Source of the DNA: Sclerotinia nivalis
Lineage: Eukaryota; Ascomycota; Leotiomycetes; Helotiales; Sclerotiniaceae
DNA length: 64,000 nucleotides
Assembly (NCBI GenBank): GCA_029531795.1
Contig: JAPEIS010000005.1
Coordinates: 1,920,001 to 1,984,000 of the forward strand
Direction of reading: 5' to 3'
A model generated the notes under the pieces. It ran no database searches and was not told the DNA's origin. It was given only the letters and a program-made list of their open reading frames with translations. Every line of letters starts with the position of its first letter. Position 1 is the first letter of the stretch. Shown piece after piece: positions 45,590-57,192 of the stretch. Position numbers and translations under genes: made by a program.

Positions 45590-47287
45590 TCAACCTAATA
45601 AATTCTTTCTCACTCGACCCGCTCTTGATGATGTTCCATCATTGGTGTTTTGTCTTGACATCGGTGTTCCTCCGACTTCGCTTCCTCCCCTAGAACTTTG
45701 CTTTGACATTGATTCTGCACCAAGTTCTTCTCGTAAGTTGCTGAGCATTGAGCCTTTATTGTCGCTTCTAACGTAATAAGTTTGAGCTCTTCTCGGTGTG
45801 CTGACTGCCTCAAGGAGGCTTCTTCCGCCGTTTTCCAATTCAAGATTTTTACCATAACCCCGCTCATCATTGTACGTGCGACCCCTTCTGATGATCTCCA
45901 ATTCGGCATTAATTTCATCAGGAGCCAATCCTTGCGGCTGATTAGCAGCATCTCCCTTCACATATCCTTTCTGCATATTTGAGGCGAGAAGTGGTGGTAG
46001 TTTAGGGATTTGTTTCGTGATCGCTGCCATATTGCCAGGGTATGCTAAGTCACTAATTATATCAATTCCTGTACCCGTATTGGAATTTGCAAGGGCTCCA
46101 CCGCGTGTGCTCCTAGTTTGATGTGATGGTTGACGTTCCATTGTAGGTGCGGATGGAGGAGAATCTGGATTATCATTCTCAACATCCCCAGATGTTGCAT
46201 TTATCTTGTCCGTGTCGGGACTGGAATCGGATCTGCCATTTTGGGGGCTGTTTTCATCCTCGTATGGTGCATGTCGAACCATGTAACTGTACGCTGCTTG
46301 GGCTGCCTCGTTGTATTTCATTGCGAGCTCTTTGTCAGTGAAGAGCTTCTCAATGCTGTATGCCGATGCGTCAATTTGTGCAGATGCGCTGATGTTCCGC
46401 TCGGAGCTCCATAATGGAGTACTACCACCGTTGTCCGTACGTTGCCGCGAGGGAGCTGGGGATTCGTCGCCATCAATGCCCTTTCTTTTGCGTTTAGAGC
46501 CGTCAAAGATATTCGGCAATTCTTCAGCTTCTCGGCGGTGCCTTGTAGCTCTTTTGGAATGCATCCCACCAGGGCTGGCGGGGTTGGCGAGACCGAATTG
46601 GCTTGGGTGGAGAAGTAAAGCATTATTCTCTCCAATCTCAATTGATTCTTTATCTTTCGATAAATGGGCCTTCTTGCTAATGACCTTATTGATCAAACGA
46701 TCTCTCAAAGTTGTCTTCAAAGCTTGGTATTCTAGGTCTGCGAGTCGCATTCGGTAGGCATGGGCGGATTCGATTTCATTAGCTCTGACCTCGTAGTCTC
46801 TCTGTAAAAGAAAATTAGCTTGAGCTTTTTGTAGAGAGAGGAATGCTCAAAGGGAAACAATTAAACTTACCATGTGTGTAGTCAATGCGACGTCTCGCTC
46901 CTCCATGGCGTTGTTGATCTCTCGTGCAAAGGACTCATACTCTTTTCCAGCAGCAGATGGATGATGGCCAGCAATTCCTTTGACTTTCTTGATACCATCT
47001 ACAACTAATGCCTCCACCTCATTGCCATCTGGGAGGGGAAATTTGCCATGGACGTCCGCTTCCTGAATGAGATTCATATCGATTTGTAACCCTTTGAGCT
47101 GATCGCGGTAATAATGATCGCGGTTCGAGGCAAAATTGACCGTCATTTCTGCAAGTTTATCTTGCAACATAGAGCGACGTTTATCTCTTTTGGATAGTTG
47201 ATGCGGAGGTGGAGAATTGGATCGTTGTCTCTCAGCCTTATTACCGAACGTTGTCGGGGACATTTGAGGAGAAGGACTCATAGCCAT
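45590..47287 (-). CDS. Sds3/Dep1-like histone deacetylase complex subunit
   Basis: Two exons (46871-47287 and 45590-46801; 69 nt intron) give 542 residues from ATG 47287. The N-terminal third is a long charged helical region: KRDKRRSMLQDKLAEMTVNF, then NRDHYYRDQLKGLQIDMNLI, EERDVALTTHM and, across the splice, RDYEVRANEIESAHAYRMRL. This matches the Sds3-like domain of Sds3 and Dep1, scaffold subunits of the Rpd3L deacetylase complex. The block ALLLHPSQFGLANPASPGG followed by KRATRHRREAEELP is characteristic of the fungal members as I recall them. The C-terminal half is low complexity and Ser/Asn-rich. An Sds3 versus Dep1 assignment needs a tree. Confidence 0.7.
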
Positions 47288-47640
47288 GACTGAGAGAAGA
47301 ATTTCCAAATTCCTATCAGCGAAAGCTTTTTTTCGTTAAGAGTGAATCAAGAAAAGAGTGAATGAAGACTGGAGAGTGAAGTTCTCAATGGCGTGGTGAT
47401 TTTCCGTTAATTATATTGTTTTGTGGGAATTAGAGACAATGAAGCAAGAGACAACAGGATAAAAATAAGTAGAGAGAAGGGTTTTGAAGATGTAAATATA
47501 TTATCATGAGTAGGTAGGTAGTTTTAGCATGAAGATTTAGGTTGACCACACTATGCGTATTGTTTGTTTGTTAAGCTGTTTTGATTTTCAAATTACTCTG
47601 TTGGAAAGACAATGCATGAAGAAGAGGTGGTTGAGCAGTT

Positions 47641-47700
47641 CAATGTTCAATGTTCAATGTTGAATGTTGAATGTTGAATGTTGAATGTTGAATATTGAAT
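47641..47700 (+). repeat. 7 bp tandem repeat (CAATGTT/GAATGTT)
   Basis: About eight units of TGTTCAA/TGTTGAA, switching from CAATGTT to GAATGTT part-way. Confidence 0.9.
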
Positions 47701-48214
47701 CATTCTCATACCCCATGAAGCAAATAACTTGTATAATTATTGCAAGCTTATATTGAAAATGGTTCTATCGGGAGGTAATCGGTAGGTACTCCGTAGGCGC
47801 ATGGATGATAATGGATCCCTGCATGAGAAAGTCGGAGTTCATCACATCTTTTGCCGACGCTAATCATTATACGGAATAGCTTGGAAGGTGTGCAACACCC
47901 TACATTCAACCCCCTTACTCCTCCATATCTTCTTAATACTCCTCCATATCTTCTTAATTCCTTCTTTTGTTCTTTAAAGGAATCAAACACTCAATCTTCA
48001 TTCAGTGAATTTTTCCACCTTATTTCGATGCCTCTTTCATTCTTCAATTCTTCAAGACCTTTCATCTTCATTGAATGGAATTGAACATGAAATAATAACC
48101 CCAAAAAGTTGAATGACGCTCCGCTGGCCACTGCCGTGGGGGCTGTTTCATGTTGCTCTAGAAGAAGAAGAAGATACTTCTCTTGAGGCTCTTTATTGTC
48201 TTGAGTCTTTCTTT

Positions 48215-48660
48215 CAATATGCTAAATGGGATCAAACATTTCTGGGTACACTGAACAGGCCCAAACACCTAAATTCTTTCCCAAGGTGATGCCCTGTCAT
48301 GCCTCAGAGCAATGAAACATCATTATTATCAAAAATATATTGAATCAACTCCTCTAGAGTTTTGGTTCACGAAAAATATATCAAACTTTTCAACTTTATT
48401 CCGAACTATCTCAGTACACTGAACAATTAAATACTCAATTTCTTTTTTCAAAGTGATATCTCTTATTGCCCATTGCCCTGTCCTGTTATCAAAAATATAT
48501 GAGCCAATTTCTCTAGAGTTGTGATCTGCGAAAAGTAAATCAAGCATTTCACATTCTTTGAAGATTTTCAATATTCTGGACTATCCCGATATCATGAAGG
48601 ATCAAATATTCAAATCCTCAAGATGATGGCCCTTGGGAAGGCAACTAGATATGGTAGATG
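48215..48660 (+). repeat. diverged tandem repeat of about 150 bp, 2-3 copies
   Basis: Shared blocks recur in order: GTACACTGAACA with CAAATTCTTT-like and AAGGTGATGCCC-like sequence, then TTATCAAAAATATAT, CTCTAGAGTT and CGAAAA..TA.ATCAA. The first two copies cover about 48215-48545; a partial third continues to about 48660. There is no coding potential, and no terminal repeats were found. Confidence 0.55.
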
Positions 48661-49515
48661 ATGAATTAGCCATGTTTCTACCTTTCCTGTGGGCATCTGC
48701 GAACATCATACTCAAACTCACACTCACACTCAACTCACACTCAAACTCACACTCAAACTCATACTCGTGGTAGACTTTAATGTTTGAAAGTTCTGATACC
48801 ATACAATCAACTATGCGCATGCTACACGCTCATGGTAGACTCTGAGTTTTTTAAAAGTTTTTTGATACAGCAACTACATATGCTCATGGTCATGGTAGTC
48901 GTTGAGGCTAAAAAGTCCGATACAGCAACTACCCAGTATGCACAGCCCTTCGTTCCATTCATGTTGGATATCGCATGAAGGAGATTATAATAGAGTTTAG
49001 AGGATCACGAGATAATAATTGTGGCTTTGCAAGCGCCTCGAAATCCCCCATTTATTATTTGGCTAGAAAGAGCCAGTTTCACGGGTATGTTACCGGTAAT
49101 CAGGTTACTGTTTGGCAAAACAAGCTAAATGTTCGCTTGTTTGATAGAAATATCAGTCGTCTTGGCTCTTGGTATTTAACGCTAAGAAAAGTATATCTTC
49201 AAAAATGCATGCCATACCCATCAACAATTTCACACGCCTATACATATCAAGATTATTGCTGGCTTGAAACTGGTAGATAAGAACTTATAGCTAGCTAGTG
49301 TTTTATGCAATTGTTTGGTCATGTTAATTTCCAAGCTTATTGTGATGGCTGTGAAAATTGTCCAAGAAAAGAGATCCCAGTTCAACAATGGAAGGAATTC
49401 TTCTTATATATAGATGGTAGGGTCACTCTTTTAACACAACATCAACCCATCGTTCTCTCAGAGTCAGCTATCACATTCATTCATTCAATTGTCCAGCTCC
49501 ATTCATTCAATCATC

Positions 49516-50382
49516 ATGTCTGCTTTCATTCTTGCCGCCACTCTTTTATCAGCTGTTATGGCTTGTCCTCAGCATGATCTTTCTCAATCACTTATGAAGA
49601 GAGCAGAAGGGTCCGATTGGACATATGACGCTGCCTACAACTGGGGAATGATTAACGAGAGTAAGTTTTTCTTTCCCACTACAAACCCCCATTCCATTCC
49701 TGACATTTCACCACTAGACTACACCACTTGCCAAACCGGTGCTCAACAATCTCCTATCCACTTGGAGACCGCCACTGGCTTTTCCAAGACCCACGTTCCA
49801 ACTTTCAATTACTCCACCGCCACCCCAGGTTCTCTATACAACTGGGGATATGGCGCCGCCTTCTCCCTCACCGCCAATACCACCAATCTCAGCGGCAACC
49901 CATCCATGACCTTCGACAACGAAACCGTCTATCTCAAAGGCTGGCACATTCACGCACCTGCCGATCACACCATCGACTCCACGCGCCCCAAAGCCGAGCT
50001 CCATTTTGTGCACGCCACAGCCTCGGGCAAAGAACGGGCCGTCGTCGCTTTGATGATCGATCCCGTCCCTTATGGTACCACTGGCAACTCTACCTTTTTC
50101 AATTCTTTCCCCCTCGCATCCATCCCACCCTTCAGTGATCAGACGACCAGAATTCCATTAACGATGAATCTCAACCAAGCACTCACGGAAATCGATAACG
50201 CTAAGACTTTCTGGACTTATGAGGGAAGTCTTACTTCTCCACCATGTACCGAGGGTTTGAGGTGGTTTGTCGGAGGCAAGAAGATGACCGTTGGCACTGA
50301 GCAAATGCAAGAGTTGTTGGCTATTAGCACATATAGTGCGCGCGAAGAGCAGAAGCTCTGGGGACACAATATCAACAAATAG
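49516..50382 (+). CDS. secreted alpha-class carbonic anhydrase
   Basis: Two exons (49516-49660, 49718-50382) give 269 residues from ATG 49516. It interconverts CO2 and bicarbonate outside the cell. The signal peptide (residues 1-16) is followed by a dibasic KR at 28-29, a possible Kex2 cleavage site. Family motifs are present: Y..C..G.QQSPIHL, GWHIHAPADH (two zinc His), AELHFVHATASG (third zinc His) and SLTSPPCTEGLRWFV. NxS/T sites (NYST, NTTNLS, NETV, NST) suggest glycosylation. The 57 nt intron is a multiple of three without a stop, so its retention would only add 19 residues; the spliced form (INENYTTC) fits the family better. Confidence 0.92.
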   Translation: MSAFILAATLLSAVMACPQHDLSQSLMKRAEGSDWTYDAAYNWGMINESKFFFPTTNPHSIPDISPLDYTTCQTGAQQSPIHLETATGFSKTHVPTFNYSTATPGSLYNWGYGAAFSLTANTTNLSGNPSMTFDNETVYLKGWHIHAPADHTIDSTRPKAELHFVHATASGKERAVVALMIDPVPYGTTGNSTFFNSFPLASIPPFSDQTTRIPLTMNLNQALTEIDNAKTFWTYEGSLTSPPCTEGLRWFVGGKKMTVGTEQMQELLAISTYSAREEQKLWGHNINK

Positions 50383-51760
50383 ATTGGTGGTGCGATATTT
50401 TGTGATGCGAGATATGGCTTAGTGTTTTATGAAATGGCGGGTTGGTGTTTGAGGAGCGCGGAAGGGAGCGCTTGATGTATGTATGTATGTATGGGCGCGG
50501 GATTTTGATTATGGGGAGGCATTGGCAAAGGTGGTTTTTGGATTTGGAGGGTTTCAGGCTTGATTCTATTTCCTGTAATATCTATCTATTGCGCAAAAGT
50601 AGTATATCGCCGCAATCTAACATCTCAACTTGTAAATTTGAATCCTCGCATAAAGTTTCAGATAAGATAAATATACGCTACGTGCATCTCCCATTCTCCA
50701 ATTCATCTCCATCCCTCCATCTTCATCATTCCCTTTATCTACTCCTCGACTCCCCCCCCCCTCCCCAAACCCATATCACAAAACACAAGGGTAAGGAAAA
50801 GATAAACATATATAAAAACATAAACTCCCTCCACCCAACAGATCAACACATACAACCCATCACATCACATCACATCACATCACATCAAACCCCAGACCCC
50901 TACCCCAGACCCACTAATTCTCCTCAGGACAGAGTGCTAGCCAGGAACCCACCGTGCAATCATAACATTTGCAAAACCTTCTCTAATAATAACCCAAAAC
51001 TCCAAAACTCCATAGATTTACCATTTACATAGATAGTACAAGTACTCTGTATGACATGTCATTAAACTACAAAGGGGACCCATATGTAAGTGGATGGTTC
51101 TGGGTTTTCTGACAGCACGAGTACTCCTCTATCTATCTATCTATCTATCTGTTTAAATGGACAATACACGAGTAAATAACACGAAATTAGATTTTGAGGG
51201 TTCTTTATCTTTATTTCAATTCTTACGAGGTTAAAATCCGGTGATCCCTATTAGCTAAGGTTGCGTATGGAAGATCTTACTACTCCGTATAGCCCACTTG
51301 AATATAATATCCTTTTTCTCCGTCTCAAGTTCTCAAGTATTGAGATAAGGCTGCATGCAGATTGTGATTTTTGTAGATATGTTGATCATGCCAAATACTG
51401 ATTCACAGGTAAGTTACAAAGAGAGATTTGGAAATAGATCATTTATCTAATTATGTTGCTGATTCTGTAAGAATCTACTATCCGTGAAAGCGGGAACCGG
51501 TTGACCCAAAAACTATTAGCATTCCTTTCCATTGCACCTACCTAGTATGACGCCTTAATATCCCTCCACTGTAAATTTCTTACAACCTTCTGAGTATTTA
51601 TTTATTAGGGCATCTCATCATGATATTCCTCTCTCCAGTTTCCACAACGCCAACCAGAAAAATAAAACCAGCACAAGTAGTAAAAGCAAACCTAGAATAC
51701 CCATGTATTTTTTCCTTCCCTCTCACAACGCCATAATATTGTGTTTCTGAAAGAGGCTGA
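50383..51760. other. intergenic region between convergent genes
   Basis: No gene recognised. Simple repeats: ATGT run near 50476-50491, C-run near 50752-50762, CACAT repeat at 50859-50886, and CTAT repeat at 51129-51150. It should contain two 3' UTRs. Confidence 0.5.
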
Positions 51761-54700
51761 TCAAGAACGACTAGATCCAGGTATTGCAGCAAAGTCCTGG
51801 AAGTCCTTGGGTACCTCCCACCCGTGCATATTACAAGCCCTAATAAAAGCTGCCATAGCCTCCTGGGTTCCGTATTCACCTTGTTGCTGTTTACCTCTGC
51901 GTTCCAGACGTGCAGGTTTTGGTTCGGTACTCATAAGTGCAAGGCGGACCTGCAAGAGAACTGATTCAATCGAAGAAACGGCACTCCAGCCAGTATTTGT
52001 CAACAGCTCCATACACAAAGCTCCACCGGCTGTTACGTGACCGCCACCGCCAGACATAAATGGCAAAAATCGTGGCTTCACAACGCGTACAAATGGAGGA
52101 CTGTGAGGATATTCTTTTCCGAATCGAATTTCAATGACGACGCTAGTTTGGCCGGATTCCTTGAGGTCCTTGGCCAGCGGAAGTGTGGAGTCGAAAGAGT
52201 GTAGCTCGACGATCCATTGGTAGATGTTATCAACGAGAGTTTCATCGATGTACCATCCTAATTCGTGGAGGGGCGTAGACTTTTGTATCTTGAGGATTGC
52301 TTGTAATTCTCTGTTAAGACGCATGGTTGCAGACGGTGTGGCATAGGCCGGAGAATCCAGCATTGGAAGGCTGCTTTGATCAAGCGATCCGGGAACAAAA
52401 TCTGTTTCCGAAGCTTCTGGCTTTTTGGAACTAGAAGATCTAGTACAAACAGTCAGTGAGCCCAGTAAAAATTTAAGGGACTTATGGCAGCGGATCATAA
52501 ACCCATAGCCTGTAGGGCTCAATTGTTTGATGTTCGATGTGCCGTTTCAAGGTTGTTTGCGCTTGCAATGATCGAACTGAAAAAGTATATATGGAATTCA
52601 TTTGCTTACAATATTTCGATATCTCCTTCATCTTCGAAGAGCAGAAAGTTGGTGTCCTCAATGTCTTCTTCGTCGCTGACAAATGTGGCCCCATCCACAG
52701 AAGAAGATAGACCTTTGTGTTTTTTGAATTGGGAAGTACTACCAACGCTATCGGTGCGAAATGCTCTGGATACTGAAGCAGCGCAGTAAGGGACGCCTAT
52801 GGGTTTATTGTTTGTAGATCTTGCTGTATATTTAGGGTCCTGCTGAATCTCGATGGCAGATGTGAGATGACTGTAAGGAAAACGTTAGCATACCTCATCA
52901 TGGAATACCATATAATTTTACAAGGTATTTCCTCCAACGTCAAACATACCTAGAATCCGAAGAAGGCTCGGCGGCTGCATTTGTTACAGGGTCAATCTGA
53001 ACAAGCAAGTATCGGCACTGAATCCAGTCGATGTGCTGCACTACGATATATGGATCCGAGCTAACAAACTGCCGAGGGCAATTGATGATTTCGTTGATGC
53101 TCATCACGGCTGTGGCATTGAGCTGTGATCCAGGCCAGCAACCCTAATTAAAGTTAGACCATAGATAAATTGAGAGAAATCCAACACTTACCAAAACGTT
53201 TCGTCCGTTACTATAAGTACATGATATATTTTGGTTCTGTGCATGGTAAACACCATGTCCAAAAGCTCGCCCGTTCAAGGTTTCTTTGAAATCCAATCCA
53301 TGCCTAATGATACTATGCCAGTTTTGTAGCGCACTACCATGAAAAGCAAACATAGTAGGATACTTTGGATTCAAATGTGCCTGTTGTGCTTTAAGCGCAT
53401 TCAAAAAACGTAGCTCCTTGTCTGGTGATCCCTGTGCAAATCGAAATTGAACCCAATTTTCCCCAATTTGAGAGACTTTTTGGTCCGGTCTGATTTTTGC
53501 GTCGGCAAAAACGCTATCAATCTGGCCAGGGCATCTATCAACTTGAACAAGGCACGAGCGATTAGAAGCTATAACCCATCGAAGTAATCCCAATGCAGCT
53601 GGAGATATACGCTCTGTCCATTTGCGAAGATTCGGTTCTTCCGTCTGACTTTGCCGGTCGATATACTCTCTTAACTCCTTGATTGTTGGTAACGTGTCAA
53701 GAAGCATTGTTATAGTGCTGCATTTTTCTAGAACAGACATCTCGTCGAAGTTACAGTTGTAAACAGCTAGCCGACCCGTGACAATGTTGGAGGGATTGAC
53801 AGTTGGTGTGTGACCAGCTGATGGTATTTGATATGTACTTGTTTGGGCCTTCTGCGCAATTGGTGGTGAGAGCTTTGCAATCGGAAAGGAGGATATATCT
53901 TCCACTCTAAAGTGGATAGGTTGGCTCATGAAATCTCCAGGTGCGGGCCCAACCAAAATACGGACCCAATCTCCTTTGTGAATAGGAGGGCCTTTGTTCT
54001 CGAAATTATCCTCGAATTTGATTTCACACGCCTCAGCATCGTACTTGACATCAAACTCTTTACCGCGAGCATATGAGTTTGCCTGGGGAGCGGAAGCATT
54101 CATAGCTTGGGAGACGCCAGGAGGTACGATATGTCCAGCCTGGGCGATGGCAAAAGGGACAGATAGACTCATGCCTGTGGGGTATTCACGAATTCGACTG
54201 CCCTATTAAAAGTCAGCGGGCCCAGGGAGATTAAATGCAGACAGACTTACACAAGCACTAGTATAACAAAAGTTCAGGAGAAGATCGACAACATACGGCT
54301 GAGTCTGTATTTCCTACACACGATTAGCATATGGATGTTTCATCTGGGTACACAAAGCATCAGGCCACTTACATGTTCGACACTGGGTCCAAAACCTAAG
54401 GCCATATATTGATACAGACATAAGGGCTTATCACAGACATAAGGTTTCAGTGCCTCAAATTCCGCCGTAATCTTATCGTGGCATACGAGACAAAATTCTG
54501 TACAGCGGACTAGATACATCAACGCAAATTGTGCAGCGAGAAGCGGAAATGATAGGTTGCCACCGTTGTTATCTGTGAGATGGTCATCGGTTAGGATTCG
54601 TGAAGCATGGCCTTTAAGTGTATCCGCGCGCGAGTAAAATTTGTCAGAAAATAGCTCTGCATTTTCCTCAAGTGGCCGTCCTTGCCGCTCATCAAAATAC

Positions 54701-55912
54701 TGTTTTGCATCTTCCCATCCAAGACCAGTTGCGTTGCGGAGCTTCAAAATTGATATCATCTTTGTGTTGAAAAATTCATTTAAGGAGCTACTGATAAAGA
54801 TATTGAAGAATCCTCTACTCTCGTTCTTTGGATTTGCTTGAGACACTGAATTATCATCATTGAATGCTTTAGCACCAGCTTTGTTCGAGTCTGAAAAGGC
54901 CGAGAACGCTGCAGCTGCGGATGGTTTGTAACCATTGCTGACTCCGACACGGAAATCAATTCCACTATTTTTCGCTGGCTCGGCTATCAATGTCTCAAAA
55001 GTTTTGTACCCGTCTGAGTAGCGTATAAGTAAGGTCAAATATTGGTTCGGCTCAATGTCCCAGGCTTGCATAGCCTCTTCTGATAGGCCCAGCTTAGTAG
55101 CTTGAATGGATATGCTGAGAATACTACTCTGAGATTCAGCTTTCATGCCACTCAATATTCCAATCCGATGACCGAGCATTCTGGCAGTACGCACGTCTGC
55201 CCGAATACGTCGATTCAGTTCAGCAGCGGCTTTTGGTGAGAGTCTAATAGTCGATACCGGCACAGTCTTTCCATTCGAAAAGGTTATGGGCTCGTCTGGG
55301 AAGTCCTCTTCCTCCTCGTCGGAAAAACCAGAGTCATCTCCGCTTCCTTCCTCCACATCTTCCATCACATCATCCTCATCGTCATCGTCGAGGCTGATAG
55401 GAGACTCTCGCGAACCTGTCGAAAGTGCCTTCTGTAGCTTTTGCGAAATGCTACTAATCAAGTCTGGTAAACGTATCCCGTTTGGAGAGGGTGTTAGTTG
55501 ATTCAATGCTTCGATGACAGCTTTGGGAGCCCCATCCGACTTGGTGAAAACCATGAAGCTATTCCCACTAGGGTAATCGGAGACATCTGGCAAAGTTAGT
55601 ATGGTCGAAAACAGCCTTTCCTTTCCCGCTTGAACATGGTATTTCGTTTTAGAGAAAAACCTTTTAAGGGTGATCATGTACACAACATTGGATGAAGTCC
55701 ATGTGGTAGAAATATTAAATTGATAGCTAGAGAAATAGAGTATAACAGAACATACCTAGTGCCAAGAGACCAATTTCTATAGGTTCTGTAGAATCATGTA
55801 AGAAGCAGAAGTTTACATCACCATCATCGTCTCCTCGACTGATTGAAACAACATTAGAGATTCCTTTTTCGGATGCAGCTGTCACATCCGCTAGGAAATG
55901 TTTGCGAGTCAT
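51761..55912 (-). CDS. PARP-type ADP-ribosyltransferase fused to UBE2Q-like E2 domain
   Basis: Seven exons on the minus strand (55756-55912, 54373-55586, 54251-54313, 53192-54202, 52950-53143, 52610-52870, 51761-52439) give 1192 residues; every junction keeps phase. A highly acidic stretch lies at about 119-155 (SLDDDDEDDVMEDVEE). The PARP catalytic domain spans about 660-870: FHGS with His766, GHGVYHA with Tyr797, and the closing strand YIVVQHIDWIQCRYLLV, of PARP6/8/16 type. The E2 domain spans about 1006-1170, with VVIEIRFGKEYPHSPPFVR and the UBE2Q-like GGHVTAGGALCMELLTNTGW; Cys1109 is the predicted active site. The protein would join ADP-ribosylation and ubiquitin transfer in one chain. 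Family members with this layout are known in fungi from comparative PARP surveys, as I recall. Intron 6 (170 nt) is the least certain junction. Confidence 0.88.
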
Positions 55913-57192
55913 CCTGCAGCGCAATTATTGAATATGCGGTTGATTCTGAGGTATCGAGGTGCCAGAGACTTGTCGTAGAAATGGGATTTTTCGAGACAAG
56001 TTTTGATATTGGAAATATTTTGTGTGGGCAATTCGTGGGATATTATTGTACGAACTTGTAGGATAGGTAGAATCTCAATTCCTGTGACGAGGCGGGTCTC
56101 GAAAGGTACTATTAGTCAAGGTCTCCTTGACCTGACAGCACGTCGGAGATGTATTAATGAAATGACACCGACTTGAAGGGGTTGAGAGTTGAGAGTTGAG
56201 AGTTGAGCTTTTGTAAATAGAATCCTTGAGATGGTATTTTCAAAAATTGAGGGAAGATGATGTTTAGCTTGGAAGGGGTGGTCTTCTCGAAATAACATGA
56301 ATGATTTTAAAATAAAAAAAGGTTCCTGAGCTTGAGATGGTCTCAAGTAGCGAGCGTAATATGCTAAGGACCGTATAATGAGTGACCTGGAGGTAAAGTC
56401 ATCCACCTGCAGCCTTGTGTGGTTTTGTTAGTTGCCTGGTTCGGTGGACTAAGCAGTGTCATTGGCCGATGTTTCTGGCGATGGGCCGGTTGCCTAGTAT
56501 AGACTCTACCTAGTAGTTAGTAGCCAAAGAGGTGTTGGGTGTTGGGTGAATGAATTGGTTTAAGTGAATGTTTGAAGTGAATGTTTGAAGTGAAGTCACA
56601 GTCAAAGTCAAAGTCAAAGTCAAAGACTTAAATCGTAGATCCTTAAATCTCTATCACACACAGCATCCACCACGGCCTGCCTCTCAAACAGACCTCAGCA
56701 TCTTTTAATTGTAAGCTTTTGATACACTAATAAAGATAAGGCTTCGTCGTTGAAAAATCTCAACTTCTCAAAACGCCCGTAGAAGCCAAAAATCAAAGTA
56801 AAGTACTATTTAGGCAGGTAGCGTAGCTAATAGGTAAGTACTAACTCAAATTGAAATTGAAGGCGAATTGATTGAAATTAAATTGAGGTGAAGTTGAAGT
56901 GAAGTTTATCACATCATACTGTAGATTAGAGAAGTCAGAAGAAACAAGATGACATACTTCATACAATGAAGCTATAAACCCTGTAGTAAATGCAAACGCA
57001 CCTACCACTTTTAGGAGCCACCCCGCCATGGACCAATTTGCTACCCCATCTTCTTCTTATTATTAGTCATCCAATATCTCAAAGTCGATCATGTTCCTCC
57101 ATGAGTAACTCCGTACTAGATATTTTGTACAAAACACAGAAAACAATCCTCATTCATTACAGTAACAACAAATTCATATATCTATTTATGAA
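55913..57192. other. divergent intergenic region
   Basis: Contains the promoters of the PARP-E2 gene (left) and the COG7-like gene (right). Short direct repeats are visible: GTTGAGA units at 56181-56206 and AGTCAA units at about 56600-56626. No coding signal. Confidence 0.5.

Larger units (their letters stand above)
47288..49515. other. intergenic region with several tandem repeats
   Basis: Holds the promoter of the Sds3-like gene (left) and of the carbonic anhydrase (right). Visible structure is a 7 bp repeat at 47641-47700, a diverged repeat of about 150 bp at roughly 48215-48660, and an ACTCAC-rich run at about 48708-48770. A 101-codon ATG frame at 48975-49280 has no family resemblance. 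Confidence 0.5.

Noticed and set aside
48975..49280. 101-codon plus-strand frame from an ATG
   Set aside because: It resembles no known protein and has no recognisable exon partners upstream of the carbonic anhydrase.
52482..52745. Minus-strand frame ending RLWVYDPLP as a possible exon of the PARP-E2 gene
   Set aside because: It cannot be joined in phase to either neighbouring exon without a stop; direct splicing of 52610 to 52439 keeps phase and has a good donor, branch site and acceptor.
55587..55755. Extending the PARP-E2 second exon upstream through VVYMITLKRFF
   Set aside because: The only upstream acceptor (TCTCTAG) gives the wrong phase. The CATACTAAC branch with TTTGCCAG acceptor gives DVSDYP in phase, so this stretch is intron.
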